The position numbers and the translations under genes are program-made. Source: Halosegnis marinus (GTDB taxonomy: Archaea > Halobacteriota > Halobacteria > Halobacteriales > Haloarculaceae). Taken from it: a DNA stretch of 64,000 bases. Where the stretch lies: contig NZ_CP119802.1 of assembly GCF_029338355.1 (NCBI RefSeq), positions 1,798,001 through 1,862,000 of the forward strand, written 5' to 3'. Below, in pieces: positions 25,861 to 34,255 of the stretch. Within the stretch, counting starts at the first letter, position 1. Every line of letters begins with the position of its first letter. The notes beneath the pieces are model-generated. The model did not search any database. It saw nothing but the letters and a program-made list of their open reading frames with translations, and was not told where the DNA came from.

Positions 25861-26919
25861 ATGCGCGTCGCCGTCGTCGCGTTCGAGACCGTCCACCGGA
25901 GCGACCGGCTGGGCGTCGCGCGGACGGAGGCGCTGGCCCGTGCCCTCTCGCGCCGGGGGCACGACGTGACGGTCTTCTGCACGGAGTGGTGGTTCGGGCC
26001 CGACGCCGGCCCGTGGCGCGTCGACGACGACCTGCGCTACCGGCGCATCGACATCGGGCCGGCGGTCGGCTCGTCGGCCGCGCGGCTCCCGACCCTGCTC
26101 GCGGGGTTCCGCCCGGACGTGGTCCACGCCACGCCCGCGCCCCCCGCGATGCTGCTGTCGGCGCGCGTCGGCGCGGCGCTGGCCCGCGCCCCGCTCGTCT
26201 GCGACTGGTACGGCGACGAGGGGGTCGAGGACTCCCGGCTCGGGGGCGCGGCCCGGCGCGCGCCGGCCCGTGTCCTCGCGCCCTCGCGATACGTCCGGTC
26301 GCGGCTGGCCGAGGCCGGCCTCGCCGAGGAGCGCGTCGAGGTGCTCCCCGAGTTCCTCGACTTCGAGCGGGTGCGCGAAACCGAGCCGCATCCCGACCCC
26401 CCGGACGTGGTCGCCGGCCGGCGGCTCGACGCCGACGCGAACCTCGAATCCCTCTTCCTTGGGCTCGCGGAACTGCGCGAGGACGACTGGACCGCGGCGG
26501 TCGTCGGGGACGGCCCGGCGCGCGCGGAGTTCGAGCGGACCGCGGCCGACCTCCGCATCGACGACCGGGTCCGGTTCGTCGGCGACGTGTCGCGCGAGGA
26601 GCGAATCGCGCTGTACCGCGGCGCGCACACCTTCGTCCACACCGCGCGGCGCGAGCAGTTCGCGACGGAACTCATGTGGGCGCTCGCCTGCGGCTGTGTC
26701 GGCGTCGTGGAGTACCAGAGCGACTCCGCGGCCCACGAACTCGTGGAGGGCCGCGAGCGCGGCTTCCGCGCCACGAGTTCCGAGGAGATAGCCGACGCCG
26801 TCGTCGCCGCCCGCGAGTACGGCCGCCGGACCGTCGACGAGTCGATGGCGCGCTACGACCGCGAGCGCGTGCTCTCCGACCTGCTCGACTGCTACAGGGA
26901 ACTGGGCGCGGGGCTGTGA
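25861..26919 (+). CDS. GT4-type glycosyltransferase
   Basis: The 352-residue protein has the two-Rossmann GT-B pattern: N-terminal MRVAVVAFETVHRSDRLGVARTEALARALSRRGHDV, acceptor-domain end VLAPSRYVRSRLAEAGL, and C-terminal donor domain with VVGDGPARAEFE, VRFVGDVSREERIALYRGA and FATELMWALACGCVGVVEYQSDSAAHELV (the E-x7-E region). It transfers an activated sugar to an unknown acceptor, perhaps in surface glycan assembly. GCTTTTAG at 25828-25835 is at about -27 of ATG 25861. The gene stands alone. Confidence 0.88.
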   Translation: MRVAVVAFETVHRSDRLGVARTEALARALSRRGHDVTVFCTEWWFGPDAGPWRVDDDLRYRRIDIGPAVGSSAARLPTLLAGFRPDVVHATPAPPAMLLSARVGAALARAPLVCDWYGDEGVEDSRLGGAARRAPARVLAPSRYVRSRLAEAGLAEERVEVLPEFLDFERVRETEPHPDPPDVVAGRRLDADANLESLFLGLAELREDDWTAAVVGDGPARAEFERTAADLRIDDRVRFVGDVSREERIALYRGAHTFVHTARREQFATELMWALACGCVGVVEYQSDSAAHELVEGRERGFRATSSEEIADAVVAAREYGRRTVDESMARYDRERVLSDLLDCYRELGAGL

Positions 26920-27010
26920 GTCATCGCTTCCCGTACGACAGGGACTTCGCCTCGTAGAGCCGGTACGGCATCGGGTCCGAGTTTTTCCGTCGTGCCGCCC
27001 CAGGGGGGAT

Positions 27011-27310
27011 ATGGGAGCGATTCCGCCCGACCTCGACCCGGAAGAACTGATGGCGGTGTTCGACACGTCCGACCCCGCGGAGGCGCGCGACGGCTACCTC
27101 GACACCTGTAGCGCGCTCCAGCAGGAACTCGCGCGCGTCCTCCGCGAGGAGGGCGGCGGCACCGTGACCGTCACGACGAGCGAACTCGCGAACCGCGTGT
27201 TCGCGCCGCGGCGAGCGGTCGATATCGCGCTGGAGAACATGGCCGAGGAGGACGGCAGTCCGCTCGTCCCGGGGCGGCGCGCGGAGACGTGGGAGATAAC
27301 CGAGCCCTGA
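27011..27310 (+). CDS. Small acidic hypothetical protein
   Basis: The 99-residue soluble protein is not recognised. An N-terminal PPDLDPEELMAVFDTSDPAEARDGYLDTC segment is followed by helices (ALQQELARVLREEG) and a segment that could be a winged-helix core (VTVTTSELANRVFAPRRAVDIALENMAEEDG). A DNA-binding role is possible but unproven. GTTTTTCC at about 26980-26987 sits near -27 of ATG 27011. It ends 1 bp before the stop of the convergent folCP gene. Confidence 0.72.
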   Translation: MGAIPPDLDPEELMAVFDTSDPAEARDGYLDTCSALQQELARVLREEGGGTVTVTTSELANRVFAPRRAVDIALENMAEEDGSPLVPGRRAETWEITEP

Positions 27311-27311
27311 G

Positions 27312-29741
27312 CTATTCGCCGAACGCGTCGGGGTCGTCGGCCGCCTCGGCGACCCGAACGGCGGCGGCGTTGCCCGCCACGTCGTGGACGCGGACGATGT
27401 CGGCCCCGCGTTCGGCGGCCAGCGCCGTCCCCGCGACGGTGGCCTCGTAGCTCTCCGCGCCCGCCTCGGCGTGGGCGAACAGCGACTTGTGCGAGTGGCC
27501 GACCAGCACCGGACAGCCGAGCGCGCGGAACTCCCCGACGCGGCCGAGCAGTTCGAAGCTCTCGCGGGCCGACTTCCCGAAGCCGATACCGGGGTCCACG
27601 ACGATGCGCGAGCGGTCGAGGCCCGCCTTCTCGGCGAGCAGGACGCGCTCCGTCAGCTGGTCGATGGTGTCCTCGACCACGTCGTCGTACTCGACCTCGG
27701 TGTCGGGGTCCACGGGGGCCTCGACGGAGTGCATCACGACGACCGGCACGTCGTACTCGGCGGCGACCAGCCGCATCTCGGGGTCCTCCAGCCCGGACAC
27801 GTCGTTGAGGATGTCAGCGCCCGCGTCGAGCGCCGCGCGGGCGACGGCCGCCTTCCGGGTATCGACGGAGACGAGCGCGTCGAGGTCGCTCACGGCCTCG
27901 ATGACCGGCTCGATGCGCGCGAGTTCCTCGTCGGCGGGGACCGGGTCCGCGCCGGGGCGGGTCGACTCGCCGCCCACGTCGATGATGTCCGCGCCCGCCG
28001 CGACCATCTCCGCGGCGCGCTCGACGGCGGCCTCGCGGGCCTCGTACTCGCCCCCGTCGTGGAAGGAGTCTGGCGTGACGTTCAGGATGCCCATGACGGC
28101 GGTGCCGTCGTCCCACGGATACCCCGCTTCCGCGGGGGGCGTGCGGATGCCGAGCGCCTCCCGGACGCGCTCGCCGACGCGTTCGAGGCCGTACGGCTGG
28201 CCCTCCAGCTTCCCGACGAGGCGCTTGAACTGCGCGAGCGTGCCCATCAGGACCACGTCGACCGGTTCGCGGTCCTGGCTCGTCAGCCCCGACGTGGCGC
28301 ACTCCCCGCCGAGCGACAGCATCTCCTCCTTCAGGTAGCTCGCCTGCCGGGGACGCACCGTCGTTTTGAGGACGCGGTGGACGCCCTTGCCGCGCATCCG
28401 CCAGACGCCCGCGTCGGTCACGTCGGCGTCGGCGAGGACGGCCTCGGCGGCGTCGAGGTCCGGGACGCGCTTCGGTATCTCCGTCGCGGTCCAGCGGCGG
28501 CGCGCCTCCGCGACGACGAACAGCGAGCCGCAGACGACGACGGCGTCCCCCTCGTCGGCCGCGGCGAGCGCGGTGTCCACGGCGTCGGGGACGTTGCCCG
28601 CGACCGTCGGGTCGGCGAACGACTCGGCGAGCACCTCCGGGCGCTCGGCGCGCTCGAAGTCCGGGCGACAGAGGTAGACGGCGTCGGCCTCGGGGAGCGC
28701 CGCGGCCATCCCCGCGTGGTCCTTGTCGGTCATCGCGCCGAAGACGAGGTGGAGGTCGTCGTACTCGAACTCCGCGAGGGTGTCGGCGAGGCCGGCACAG
28801 CCGCCGGGGTTGTGCGCTCCGTCGAGGACGACGAGCGGGTCGGTCCCCATCGGCTCGAACCGGCCGGGCCAGTGGGCGTTGCGGAAGCCCCGGGCGAGGT
28901 CGGCCGGCGAGGTTTCGACCCCGAGTTCCTCGCCGACCTGCCGGGCGAGCGCGGCCGCGACCCCGGCGTTGCGGGCCTGGTGCGCCCCGAGGAGGGGGAG
29001 CTTCGTGTCCACGCCCCAGTCCGGGCCGACGAGCGAGACGGCCCCTTCGAGCCCCTCGCGGCCCCCGTAGGTCGCTGTCACGTCGGCGTCGTCGCCGCCC
29101 ACGGTAAGCACGTCGCCGGCCTCGTCGCGGATGGCGTCGAGCGCCTCGCCCGTGGCCGCGGTGACGAGCGGCCGGTCGGTCGCCACCTGTGCCTTGTCGC
29201 GGGCGATCTCGGCCTCGGTGTCGCCGAGCAGGTCCGCGTGCTCCATCGTCACCGAGGTGACGGCGCTGGCGACGGGCGAGACGGCGGAGGTGGCGTCGTA
29301 GCGCCCGCCGATGCCGACCTCCAGGACGGCCACGTCGACGTCCTGTCTCGCGAACTCCCACAGCGCCATCCCCGTCACCGTCTCGAAGAAGGTGGGCGAG
29401 GCGCCGGTGCCGCCCCGCTCCGTGACGTACGGCTCGACGGTCTCGACGTACTCCGCGAGGGCGCGCTTCGGCATCTTCCGGCCGTCCACGCGGACCCGCT
29501 CGCGCACGTCGTGGAGGTGCGGCGAGGTGTAGAGCCCCACGTCCAGCCCCGCCTCGCGGAGCGCGCGCTCCAGCAGTCGCGCGGTCGAGCCCTTCCCGTT
29601 GGAGCCGGCGACCTGCACGCAGGCGTAGGCGTCGTCGGGCGAGCCGAGGTGGTCGAGGAGCGCGCGGGTGTGCTCGACCCCCGTGCGCGGCGAGTGCCGC
29701 CGGAGGTCGAACAGCCACGCCGCCGCCTCGTGGTACTGCAT
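27312..29741 (-). CDS. folCP: Folylpolyglutamate/dihydrofolate synthase fused to dihydropteroate synthase
   Basis: This 809-residue protein joins two folate enzymes. Residues 1 to about 420 are a Mur-ligase-type FolC: P-loop VAGSNGKGSTARLL, SPHLHDVRERVRV, EVGIGGRYDAT, HADLLG and VLDGAHNPGG. A middle region of about 90 residues (HRVLKTTVRPRQASYLKEEMLSLGGECATSG) is the extra N-terminal domain seen in archaeal dihydropteroate synthases. The C-terminal FolP barrel carries MGILNVTPDSFHDGG, DVGGESTRPGA, NDVSG, DPGIGFGKS and LVGHSHKS. Such FolC-FolP fusions are known in haloarchaea. It starts at ATG 29741, 47 bp after purNH on the same strand, suggesting one transcript for one-carbon carriers and their users. 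Confidence 0.9.
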   Translation of the reverse strand: MQYHEAAAWLFDLRRHSPRTGVEHTRALLDHLGSPDDAYACVQVAGSNGKGSTARLLERALREAGLDVGLYTSPHLHDVRERVRVDGRKMPKRALAEYVETVEPYVTERGGTGASPTFFETVTGMALWEFARQDVDVAVLEVGIGGRYDATSAVSPVASAVTSVTMEHADLLGDTEAEIARDKAQVATDRPLVTAATGEALDAIRDEAGDVLTVGGDDADVTATYGGREGLEGAVSLVGPDWGVDTKLPLLGAHQARNAGVAAALARQVGEELGVETSPADLARGFRNAHWPGRFEPMGTDPLVVLDGAHNPGGCAGLADTLAEFEYDDLHLVFGAMTDKDHAGMAAALPEADAVYLCRPDFERAERPEVLAESFADPTVAGNVPDAVDTALAAADEGDAVVVCGSLFVVAEARRRWTATEIPKRVPDLDAAEAVLADADVTDAGVWRMRGKGVHRVLKTTVRPRQASYLKEEMLSLGGECATSGLTSQDREPVDVVLMGTLAQFKRLVGKLEGQPYGLERVGERVREALGIRTPPAEAGYPWDDGTAVMGILNVTPDSFHDGGEYEAREAAVERAAEMVAAGADIIDVGGESTRPGADPVPADEELARIEPVIEAVSDLDALVSVDTRKAAVARAALDAGADILNDVSGLEDPEMRLVAAEYDVPVVVMHSVEAPVDPDTEVEYDDVVEDTIDQLTERVLLAEKAGLDRSRIVVDPGIGFGKSARESFELLGRVGEFRALGCPVLVGHSHKSLFAHAEAGAESYEATVAGTALAAERGADIVRVHDVAGNAAAVRVAEAADDPDAFGE

Positions 29742-29788
29742 ACTCGGGAGGTGACTCGGGGTTCGTTTAGGGCTGTCGGAGGCGGCGG

Positions 29789-31360
29789 TCAGTCGTGGCG
29801 GAACGTCCGGTTCCCGGTGAACGCCATCGCCATGCCGTGCTCGTTCGCCGCCTCGATGACGTCCTCGTCGTTGACGCTGCCGCCGGGCTGGATGACGGCC
29901 TCGATGCCCGCCTCCGCGGCCGCCTCGATGCCGTCCGGGAAGGGGAAGAAGGCGTCCGAGGCCATCACCGCGCCCTCGCTGCCCTTCCCCTCGGCGTGTT
30001 CGTCGGCCTTCATGGCCGCGAGGCGGACCGCGTCGACGCGCGACACCTGCCCCATCCCGACGCCGACGGTCTCGGTGCCGTCGGCGAACAGGATGCCGTT
30101 CGACTTCACGTGCTTGAGCACGCGCCACGCGAACAGCATCGTCGCGACCTCCTCGTCGGTCGGGTCGCGCTCCGTGACGAACTCCAGGTCGTCGCGCTCG
30201 GGGGCCCAGAGGTCGCGCTCCTGCACGAGTCGGCCGCCGACGAGCGGCTTCTCGGTCATGCGCTCGGTGCGCGCCGAGAGGTCGCCGACGGCGAGCACGC
30301 GGAGGTTGTCCTTCCCGCACAGCACGTCGAGCGCGGCGTCGGTGTAGGCGGGCGCGACGACGACCTCCTTGAACGAATCGACGACCCGCTCGGCCGTCGC
30401 CGCGTCGCACTCGCGGTTGAGCGCGACGACGCCGCCGAACGCGCTCATCGGGTCCGTGGCGAGCGCGTCGGCGTACGCGTCGGCGAGCGTGTCGGCGGTC
30501 GCACAGCCCGCGGGGTTGGTGTGTTTGATGACCGCGGCCGCCGGCTCGTCGAACTCCTTGATGAGGCCGAGCGCGGCGTCAGCGTCGTTGTAGTTGTTGT
30601 ACGACAGCGCCTTCGCCCCCTCGTTCAGCTGCGGGGCGGTGACGACGTTCGCCTCCTCGACGGCGCGGTCGGCGTACAGCGCGGCGTCCTGGTGGGGGTT
30701 CTCGCCGTAGCGGAGGTCGGCGGCGAACTCCTCGGCCGTGACGCGGCGGGCGGGGAACTCCCCGTCGTCGTCGCCCTCGACCGTGACCTCGCCGTCGGAC
30801 ACCGTCACGCGGCCCTCGGCGAACCAGCGCACGGCGCGGGGGTACGCCTTGAACTCGCCCTCGTAGAGGACGCGCTCCTTCAGCGTGGCCTCGTCGTCCC
30901 CCTCGAAGACCGGGATGGGTTCCTGCGTGACGACGGGGCCGCCGTCGACCGTCTCGTCGACGACGTGGACCGTACACCCGGTCATCCGGACGCCCGCGTC
31001 GAGCGTCTGCTCGTGGGCGTCGAACCCGGGGAACGAGGGGAGCAGCGAGGGGTGGACGTTCAGCGTCGTCGGGGCCTCGTCGAGGAAGTCCTCGGTCAGC
31101 ACGCGCATGTAGCCGTCGAGCAGCAGCAGGTCGAACTCGTAGCCGTCGAGTCGGTCCAGCACGCGGGCCTCGTGGGCCTCGCGCGACTCGCCCTCCTCGC
31201 GGACGGCCACCTCGGCGGCGATGCCGCGCTCGGCCGCGCCCTCGACGACGGGCGCGCCCTCCTCGTTGGCGAGGACGACGGAGAACTCCACCTCCTCGAC
31301 GGTGTCGGCGATGTGCAGGAGGTTCCGGCCGCGGTTCGAGGCCATTCCGGCGACTTGCAT
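29789..31360 (-). CDS. purNH: PurN-PurH fusion: GAR formyltransferase plus AICAR formyltransferase
   Basis: The 523-residue protein begins MQVAGMASNRGRNLLHIAD and has the PurN formyltransferase triad Asn101-x-His103 in NVHPSLLPSFPG and Asp139 in ETVDGGPVVTQ. The second half is the AICAR transformylase domain of PurH (RYGENPHQDAALY, KHTNPAGCA, MSAFGGVVALN, FPFPDGIEAA, QPGGSVND, GNRTFRHD). The N-terminal IMP cyclohydrolase domain of bacterial PurH is absent; in archaea PurO can do that step. Both halves use 10-formyl-tetrahydrofolate in purine synthesis, matching the downstream folCP. Start ATG 31360 with ACTTTG at about 31384-31390 (minus) near -27. Confidence 0.9.
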   Translation of the reverse strand: MQVAGMASNRGRNLLHIADTVEEVEFSVVLANEEGAPVVEGAAERGIAAEVAVREEGESREAHEARVLDRLDGYEFDLLLLDGYMRVLTEDFLDEAPTTLNVHPSLLPSFPGFDAHEQTLDAGVRMTGCTVHVVDETVDGGPVVTQEPIPVFEGDDEATLKERVLYEGEFKAYPRAVRWFAEGRVTVSDGEVTVEGDDDGEFPARRVTAEEFAADLRYGENPHQDAALYADRAVEEANVVTAPQLNEGAKALSYNNYNDADAALGLIKEFDEPAAAVIKHTNPAGCATADTLADAYADALATDPMSAFGGVVALNRECDAATAERVVDSFKEVVVAPAYTDAALDVLCGKDNLRVLAVGDLSARTERMTEKPLVGGRLVQERDLWAPERDDLEFVTERDPTDEEVATMLFAWRVLKHVKSNGILFADGTETVGVGMGQVSRVDAVRLAAMKADEHAEGKGSEGAVMASDAFFPFPDGIEAAAEAGIEAVIQPGGSVNDEDVIEAANEHGMAMAFTGNRTFRHD

Positions 31361-31424
31361 ACGCGAAACCGCGCCCCGGCCGCGCAAAGTAGTTGCGGTC
31401 CGGTCCCGGTCGCTGTGCGCGTCC

Positions 31425-31473
31425 GTGCATACTTCCGCCGTCGATGGTCCGCCACGCGCCGCGTAGTATGCAC
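31425..31473. promoter_or_regulatory. Inverted repeat between purNH and purB
   Basis: Arms GTGCATACT (31425-31433) and AGTATGCAC (31465-31473) are exact reverse complements with centres 40 bp apart, about four helical turns. They sit between the divergent promoters of purNH (TATA-like near 31387, minus) and purB (CTTTGG near 31500). The placement suits one dimeric or looped regulator controlling both purine genes. No regulator is known to me for this site. Confidence 0.5.
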
Positions 31474-31528
31474 ACCCGTGCGTCTCCCGACCGACACGCC
31501 TTTGGCCGCGCTGTGAGCACTCCGGGGT

Positions 31529-32902
31529 ATGACCGACCGACCCGCGCTGGCGGCCGTCTCGCCGCTCGACGGCCGCTACGCCCGGTACACGGAGCCGCTG
31601 GTCGAGTACGCGAGCGAGTCGGCGCTGATGCGCGCCCGCGTCCGCGTCGAGGTCGAGTACCTCCTCGCGCTCGCGGACCTCGCCGACACCGTCGACCTCG
31701 ACCGCACGGAGCGGGAGGACCTGCGCGACGCCTACGAGTCGTTCGACGCCGAGGACGCCGCGATACTCAAGCGGCTCGAAACGGAGGGGTGGAAGGGGTA
31801 CGCCGCGACCAACCACGACGTGAAGGCGGTCGAGTACTTCGTCCGCGAACACGCCCCCGAGCGGGCCCGCTCGCTGATTCACTTCGGCCTGACGAGCGAG
31901 GACGTGAACAACCTCGCCCAGCGCCTGCTCCTCGCCCCCGCCGTCGAAGAGGTGCTCGTGCCCGCGCTGCGCGACCTGCGCGACACGCTCGCCGACACCG
32001 CCCGCGAGCACCGCGACCTCCCGATGCTCGCCCACACGCACGGCCAGCCCGCGACCCCGACGACGTACGGCAAGGAGATGGCCGTCTTCGCGTCGCGGCT
32101 GGGCCGCGCCATCGGCGAGGTGGAGCGCGCGGCCGAGGGGCTGACCGGCAAGCTCGCCGGCGCGTCGGGCACCTACGCCGCCCACCGGGTCGCCTACCCG
32201 GACGTGGACTGGCCCGCCTTCTCGCGGACGTTCGTGGAGTCGCTCGGCCTGCACCACCGCGACCTCTCGACGCAGGTGAACCCCTGCGACGACCTCCAGA
32301 CGCTGTTCGACGCGCTCCGGAACGCGAACAACGTCCTGCTCGACCTCGACCGCGACGTCTGGCTCTACGTCTCCCGGCGCTACCTCGGCCAGGAGGCCGC
32401 CGCGGGCGAGACGGGGTCGTCCACGATGCCGCACAAGGTGAACCCCATCGACTTCGAGAACAGCGAGGGGAACCTCTCGAAGGCGAACTCGGACCTCGTG
32501 TTCCTCGGCGACTACGTCACCACCTCGCGGCTCCAGCGCGACCTCTCGGACTCCACGGTCAAACGGAACATCGGGAGCGCGCTCGCCCACTGTCTCATCG
32601 CCTACGGCAAGACCGCAACGGGGCTGGCGAAGGTCACGCCCAACGAGCAGGTGATGCGCGAGGACCTCGACTCGACCCCGGAGGTCATCGGCGAGGCGGT
32701 CCAGACGATACTCCGCCGGGAGGGCCACGACGACGCCTACGAGCGCGTGAAGGAACTCACCCGCGGCAAGCGCGTCACGCTCGCGGACTTCCGCGACCTG
32801 TTCGACGACCTCGACGTCGACGAGTCCGTCCGCGAGGAACTGCACGCGCTGACGCCGGCGGGCTACACCGGGCTGGCGAGCGACCTCGTGAACGAGCTCT
32901 AG
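31529..32902 (+). CDS. purB: Adenylosuccinate lyase
   Basis: The 457-residue enzyme cleaves SAICAR to AICAR and adenylosuccinate to AMP. The fumarase/aspartase superfamily signature GSSTMPHKVNPIDFENSEGN and the conserved HTHGQPATPTTYGKEMA, HFGLTSEDVNN and LAGASGTYAAH segments are present. It is divergent from purNH, whose product uses AICAR, the product of PurB, so the pair encodes consecutive steps. Start ATG 31529. Its TAG shares CTAG (32899-32902) with the convergent NYN gene. Confidence 0.95.
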   Translation: MTDRPALAAVSPLDGRYARYTEPLVEYASESALMRARVRVEVEYLLALADLADTVDLDRTEREDLRDAYESFDAEDAAILKRLETEGWKGYAATNHDVKAVEYFVREHAPERARSLIHFGLTSEDVNNLAQRLLLAPAVEEVLVPALRDLRDTLADTAREHRDLPMLAHTHGQPATPTTYGKEMAVFASRLGRAIGEVERAAEGLTGKLAGASGTYAAHRVAYPDVDWPAFSRTFVESLGLHHRDLSTQVNPCDDLQTLFDALRNANNVLLDLDRDVWLYVSRRYLGQEAAAGETGSSTMPHKVNPIDFENSEGNLSKANSDLVFLGDYVTTSRLQRDLSDSTVKRNIGSALAHCLIAYGKTATGLAKVTPNEQVMREDLDSTPEVIGEAVQTILRREGHDDAYERVKELTRGKRVTLADFRDLFDDLDVDESVREELHALTPAGYTGLASDLVNEL

Positions 32903-33396
32903 AGCAGGAAGCGGTCCTGTTCCTCGGCCATATCGACGAAGGAGTCGGCCGCGTCGAGCAGGTCCTCCGACGCGGCGTGGCCGAAGGCGAACACCTCGAC
33001 GCGGACCCCCTGGTGGCGCAGGTGCGAGCAGAGCCGCGAGAAGTCGCCGTCGCCCGAACAGAGCGCGACCACGTCGACGTGCTCGCCGAGCGTCACCGCG
33101 TCGAGCGAGATGCCCACGTCCCAGTCGCCCTTCTTCGAGCCGTCGGCGAACGTCTTGATGTCCTTGATCTTCGGCTCGAAGCCGATGTCCTCGATGGCCT
33201 CGAAGAACTCCTCCTCGTTCGGGGAGTCGGCGCGGATGACGTAGGCGATGGCCCGGACGAGTTCCCGCTCGGAGACGGCCGCGTCGAGCAGGGCGGTGTA
33301 GTCGATGTTGCGCGAGTAGAGGCTGTGGGAGGAGTGGTAGAGGTTCTGCGAGTCGGCGAGCACGGCGACCCGCTGGCTCCCGTGGAGCGGTGGCAT
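32899..33396 (-). CDS. NYN domain (LabA-like PIN) protein
   Basis: The 165-residue protein is a small PIN-like nuclease-fold protein: VAVLADSQNLYHSSH near the N-terminus, KKGDWDVGISLDAV in the middle and VALCSGDGDFSRLCSHLRHQGVRVEVF, giving the conserved acidic residues of LabA/DUF88 NYN domains. These are predicted metal-dependent RNases, though many members are untested. I use ATG 33396 (MPPLHGSQRV) rather than the GTG three codons upstream. Convergent overlap with purB by 4 bp. Confidence 0.85.
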   Translation of the reverse strand: MPPLHGSQRVAVLADSQNLYHSSHSLYSRNIDYTALLDAAVSERELVRAIAYVIRADSPNEEEFFEAIEDIGFEPKIKDIKTFADGSKKGDWDVGISLDAVTLGEHVDVVALCSGDGDFSRLCSHLRHQGVRVEVFAFGHAASEDLLDAADSFVDMAEEQDRFLL

Positions 33397-33462
33397 TACC
33401 CCCACTCTCTCGCCTCCCGAGGAAAGCGTGTCGCTCGTGTCACGAGCGACGGTCGTCCGCGG

Positions 33463-33933
33463 CTACTCCGCCGTCTGCCCCGCGTCCTCGACGGGCGTTC
33501 CGGTGAACTCGATGACGCCCATCGACAGCATCATCTCGGTGTAGCCGTGGCTCACCATCCCGTCGACCGTGCCGTCCTCGTCGAGCCGGAGGACGTACAG
33601 CGCGCCCCCCGACACCGACTCGCCGGTCGGTTCGACCTCCCCGGTTTCCCCGGTTCCCGGGTCGGTGTACCGGTAGGGTGCGTCGAACGTCCCCGATAGC
33701 CCGATGTGGGCCGCGTGGCCGTCGTCGCCCTCCCAGACCTCGCGGACCTCGTAGGAGAGGTCCGAGAGGGCGGCGTCGATACGACCCATGCTCTCTATCA
33801 CCTGCTCGCGCGAGTACGTCTCGTCGGAGCCGACGACGTCCAGCTCCGGGGCGAGCATGTCGTTCAGTACCTCCTCGTCGAGCGGTTCGACCCCCTCGTT
33901 CACCAACCGCCGTATGTTCTCCCCCGCTGACAT
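33463..33933 (-). CDS. SnoaL-like (NTF2 fold) ester cyclase-type protein
   Basis: The 156-residue protein has the SnoaL pattern: NIRRLVNEGVEPLDEEVLNDMLAPELDVVG, then SREQVIESMGRIDAALSDLSYEVREVWEGDD and GGALYVLRLDEDGTVDGMVSH. NTF2-fold proteins of this kind range from cyclases to ligand-binding proteins without known activity. The start is ATG 33933, where homology begins; the 33 codons upstream are promoter sequence. A perfect 10-bp palindrome TTCACGTGAA (33956-33965) lies 23-32 bp upstream of the start. Confidence 0.78.
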   Translation of the reverse strand: MSAGENIRRLVNEGVEPLDEEVLNDMLAPELDVVGSDETYSREQVIESMGRIDAALSDLSYEVREVWEGDDGHAAHIGLSGTFDAPYRYTDPGTGETGEVEPTGESVSGGALYVLRLDEDGTVDGMVSHGYTEMMLSMGVIEFTGTPVEDAGQTAE

Positions 33934-33955
33934 ACGGTACGTGGTGTGTTCTCGT

Positions 33956-33965
33956 TTCACGTGAA
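33956..33965. promoter_or_regulatory. Palindrome TTCACGTGAA in the SnoaL-like gene promoter
   Basis: The perfect 10-bp palindrome occupies the TATA/BRE position of the minus-strand gene starting at 33933. A regulator bound here would block the basal transcription factors. Ten-base palindromes arise by chance, so this is weak. Confidence 0.3.
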
Positions 33966-34070
33966 CGTGGGCGAACCCGAAGACCTCGCCCCCACCGCGG
34001 CGACGGCCGACCCCCGTGTCGTGTGTCCACACGCGCTCGCGACGGCGAAAACGGCCGCGTCACACAACGA

Positions 34071-34076
34071 CTAAGT
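34071..34076 (+). promoter_or_regulatory. TATA-like element of the lysine operon leader
   Basis: CTAAGT, preceded by the A-rich CACAACGA, lies 24-29 nt upstream of ATG 34100. There is no TATA-like element or Shine-Dalgarno site in the 30 nt before dapA itself (34256), so this is the best candidate promoter for the whole dapA-lysA operon. Confidence 0.5.
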
Positions 34077-34099
34077 CCGCGCGAGACGGGCGTTCGCGT

Positions 34100-34174
34100 A
34101 TGCCCCTGACCACATCCGGCACGCGGACGGCGAGCGGCCGGTGTGGCGGCGCGTTCTCGAAAGGCAAACCCTGA
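34100..34174 (+). CDS. Candidate 24-residue leader peptide of the lysine operon
   Basis: The short frame runs from ATG 34100 to TGA 34172-34174 and encodes 24 residues ending FSKGKP. Two AAA lysine codons lie four and two codons before the stop; lysine in the neighbouring genes is nearly always AAG. It begins at the predicted transcription start, so it would be translated as a leaderless mRNA, and it ends 81 nt before dapA. This is how a lysine-sensing leader peptide would look. No homologue is known to me, the two Lys codons could be coincidence, and the call rests on position, promoter and codon content. Confidence 0.45.
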   Translation: MPLTTSGTRTASGRCGGAFSKGKP

Positions 34175-34255
34175 GCGGGGCTCCCGGCGGGCGTGGCACC
34201 CCGTCGCGGGCCGTTCCGGGCACCGCCTGCAGACCACCCTTCACCCACCACACAC
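34175..34255 (+). promoter_or_regulatory. GC-rich leader between the leader ORF and dapA
   Basis: The 81 nt after the leader stop are G/C-rich with possible base pairing, for example CGGGG (34176-34180) with CCCCG (34199-34203), then end in a C/A-rich unstructured stretch before the dapA ATG. It could form alternative structures controlled by ribosomes on the leader ORF. There is no T tract, so a transcription terminator is not evident; control of dapA translation is as plausible. The remaining gap upstream (33934-34070) holds only the divergent promoters. Confidence 0.35.
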
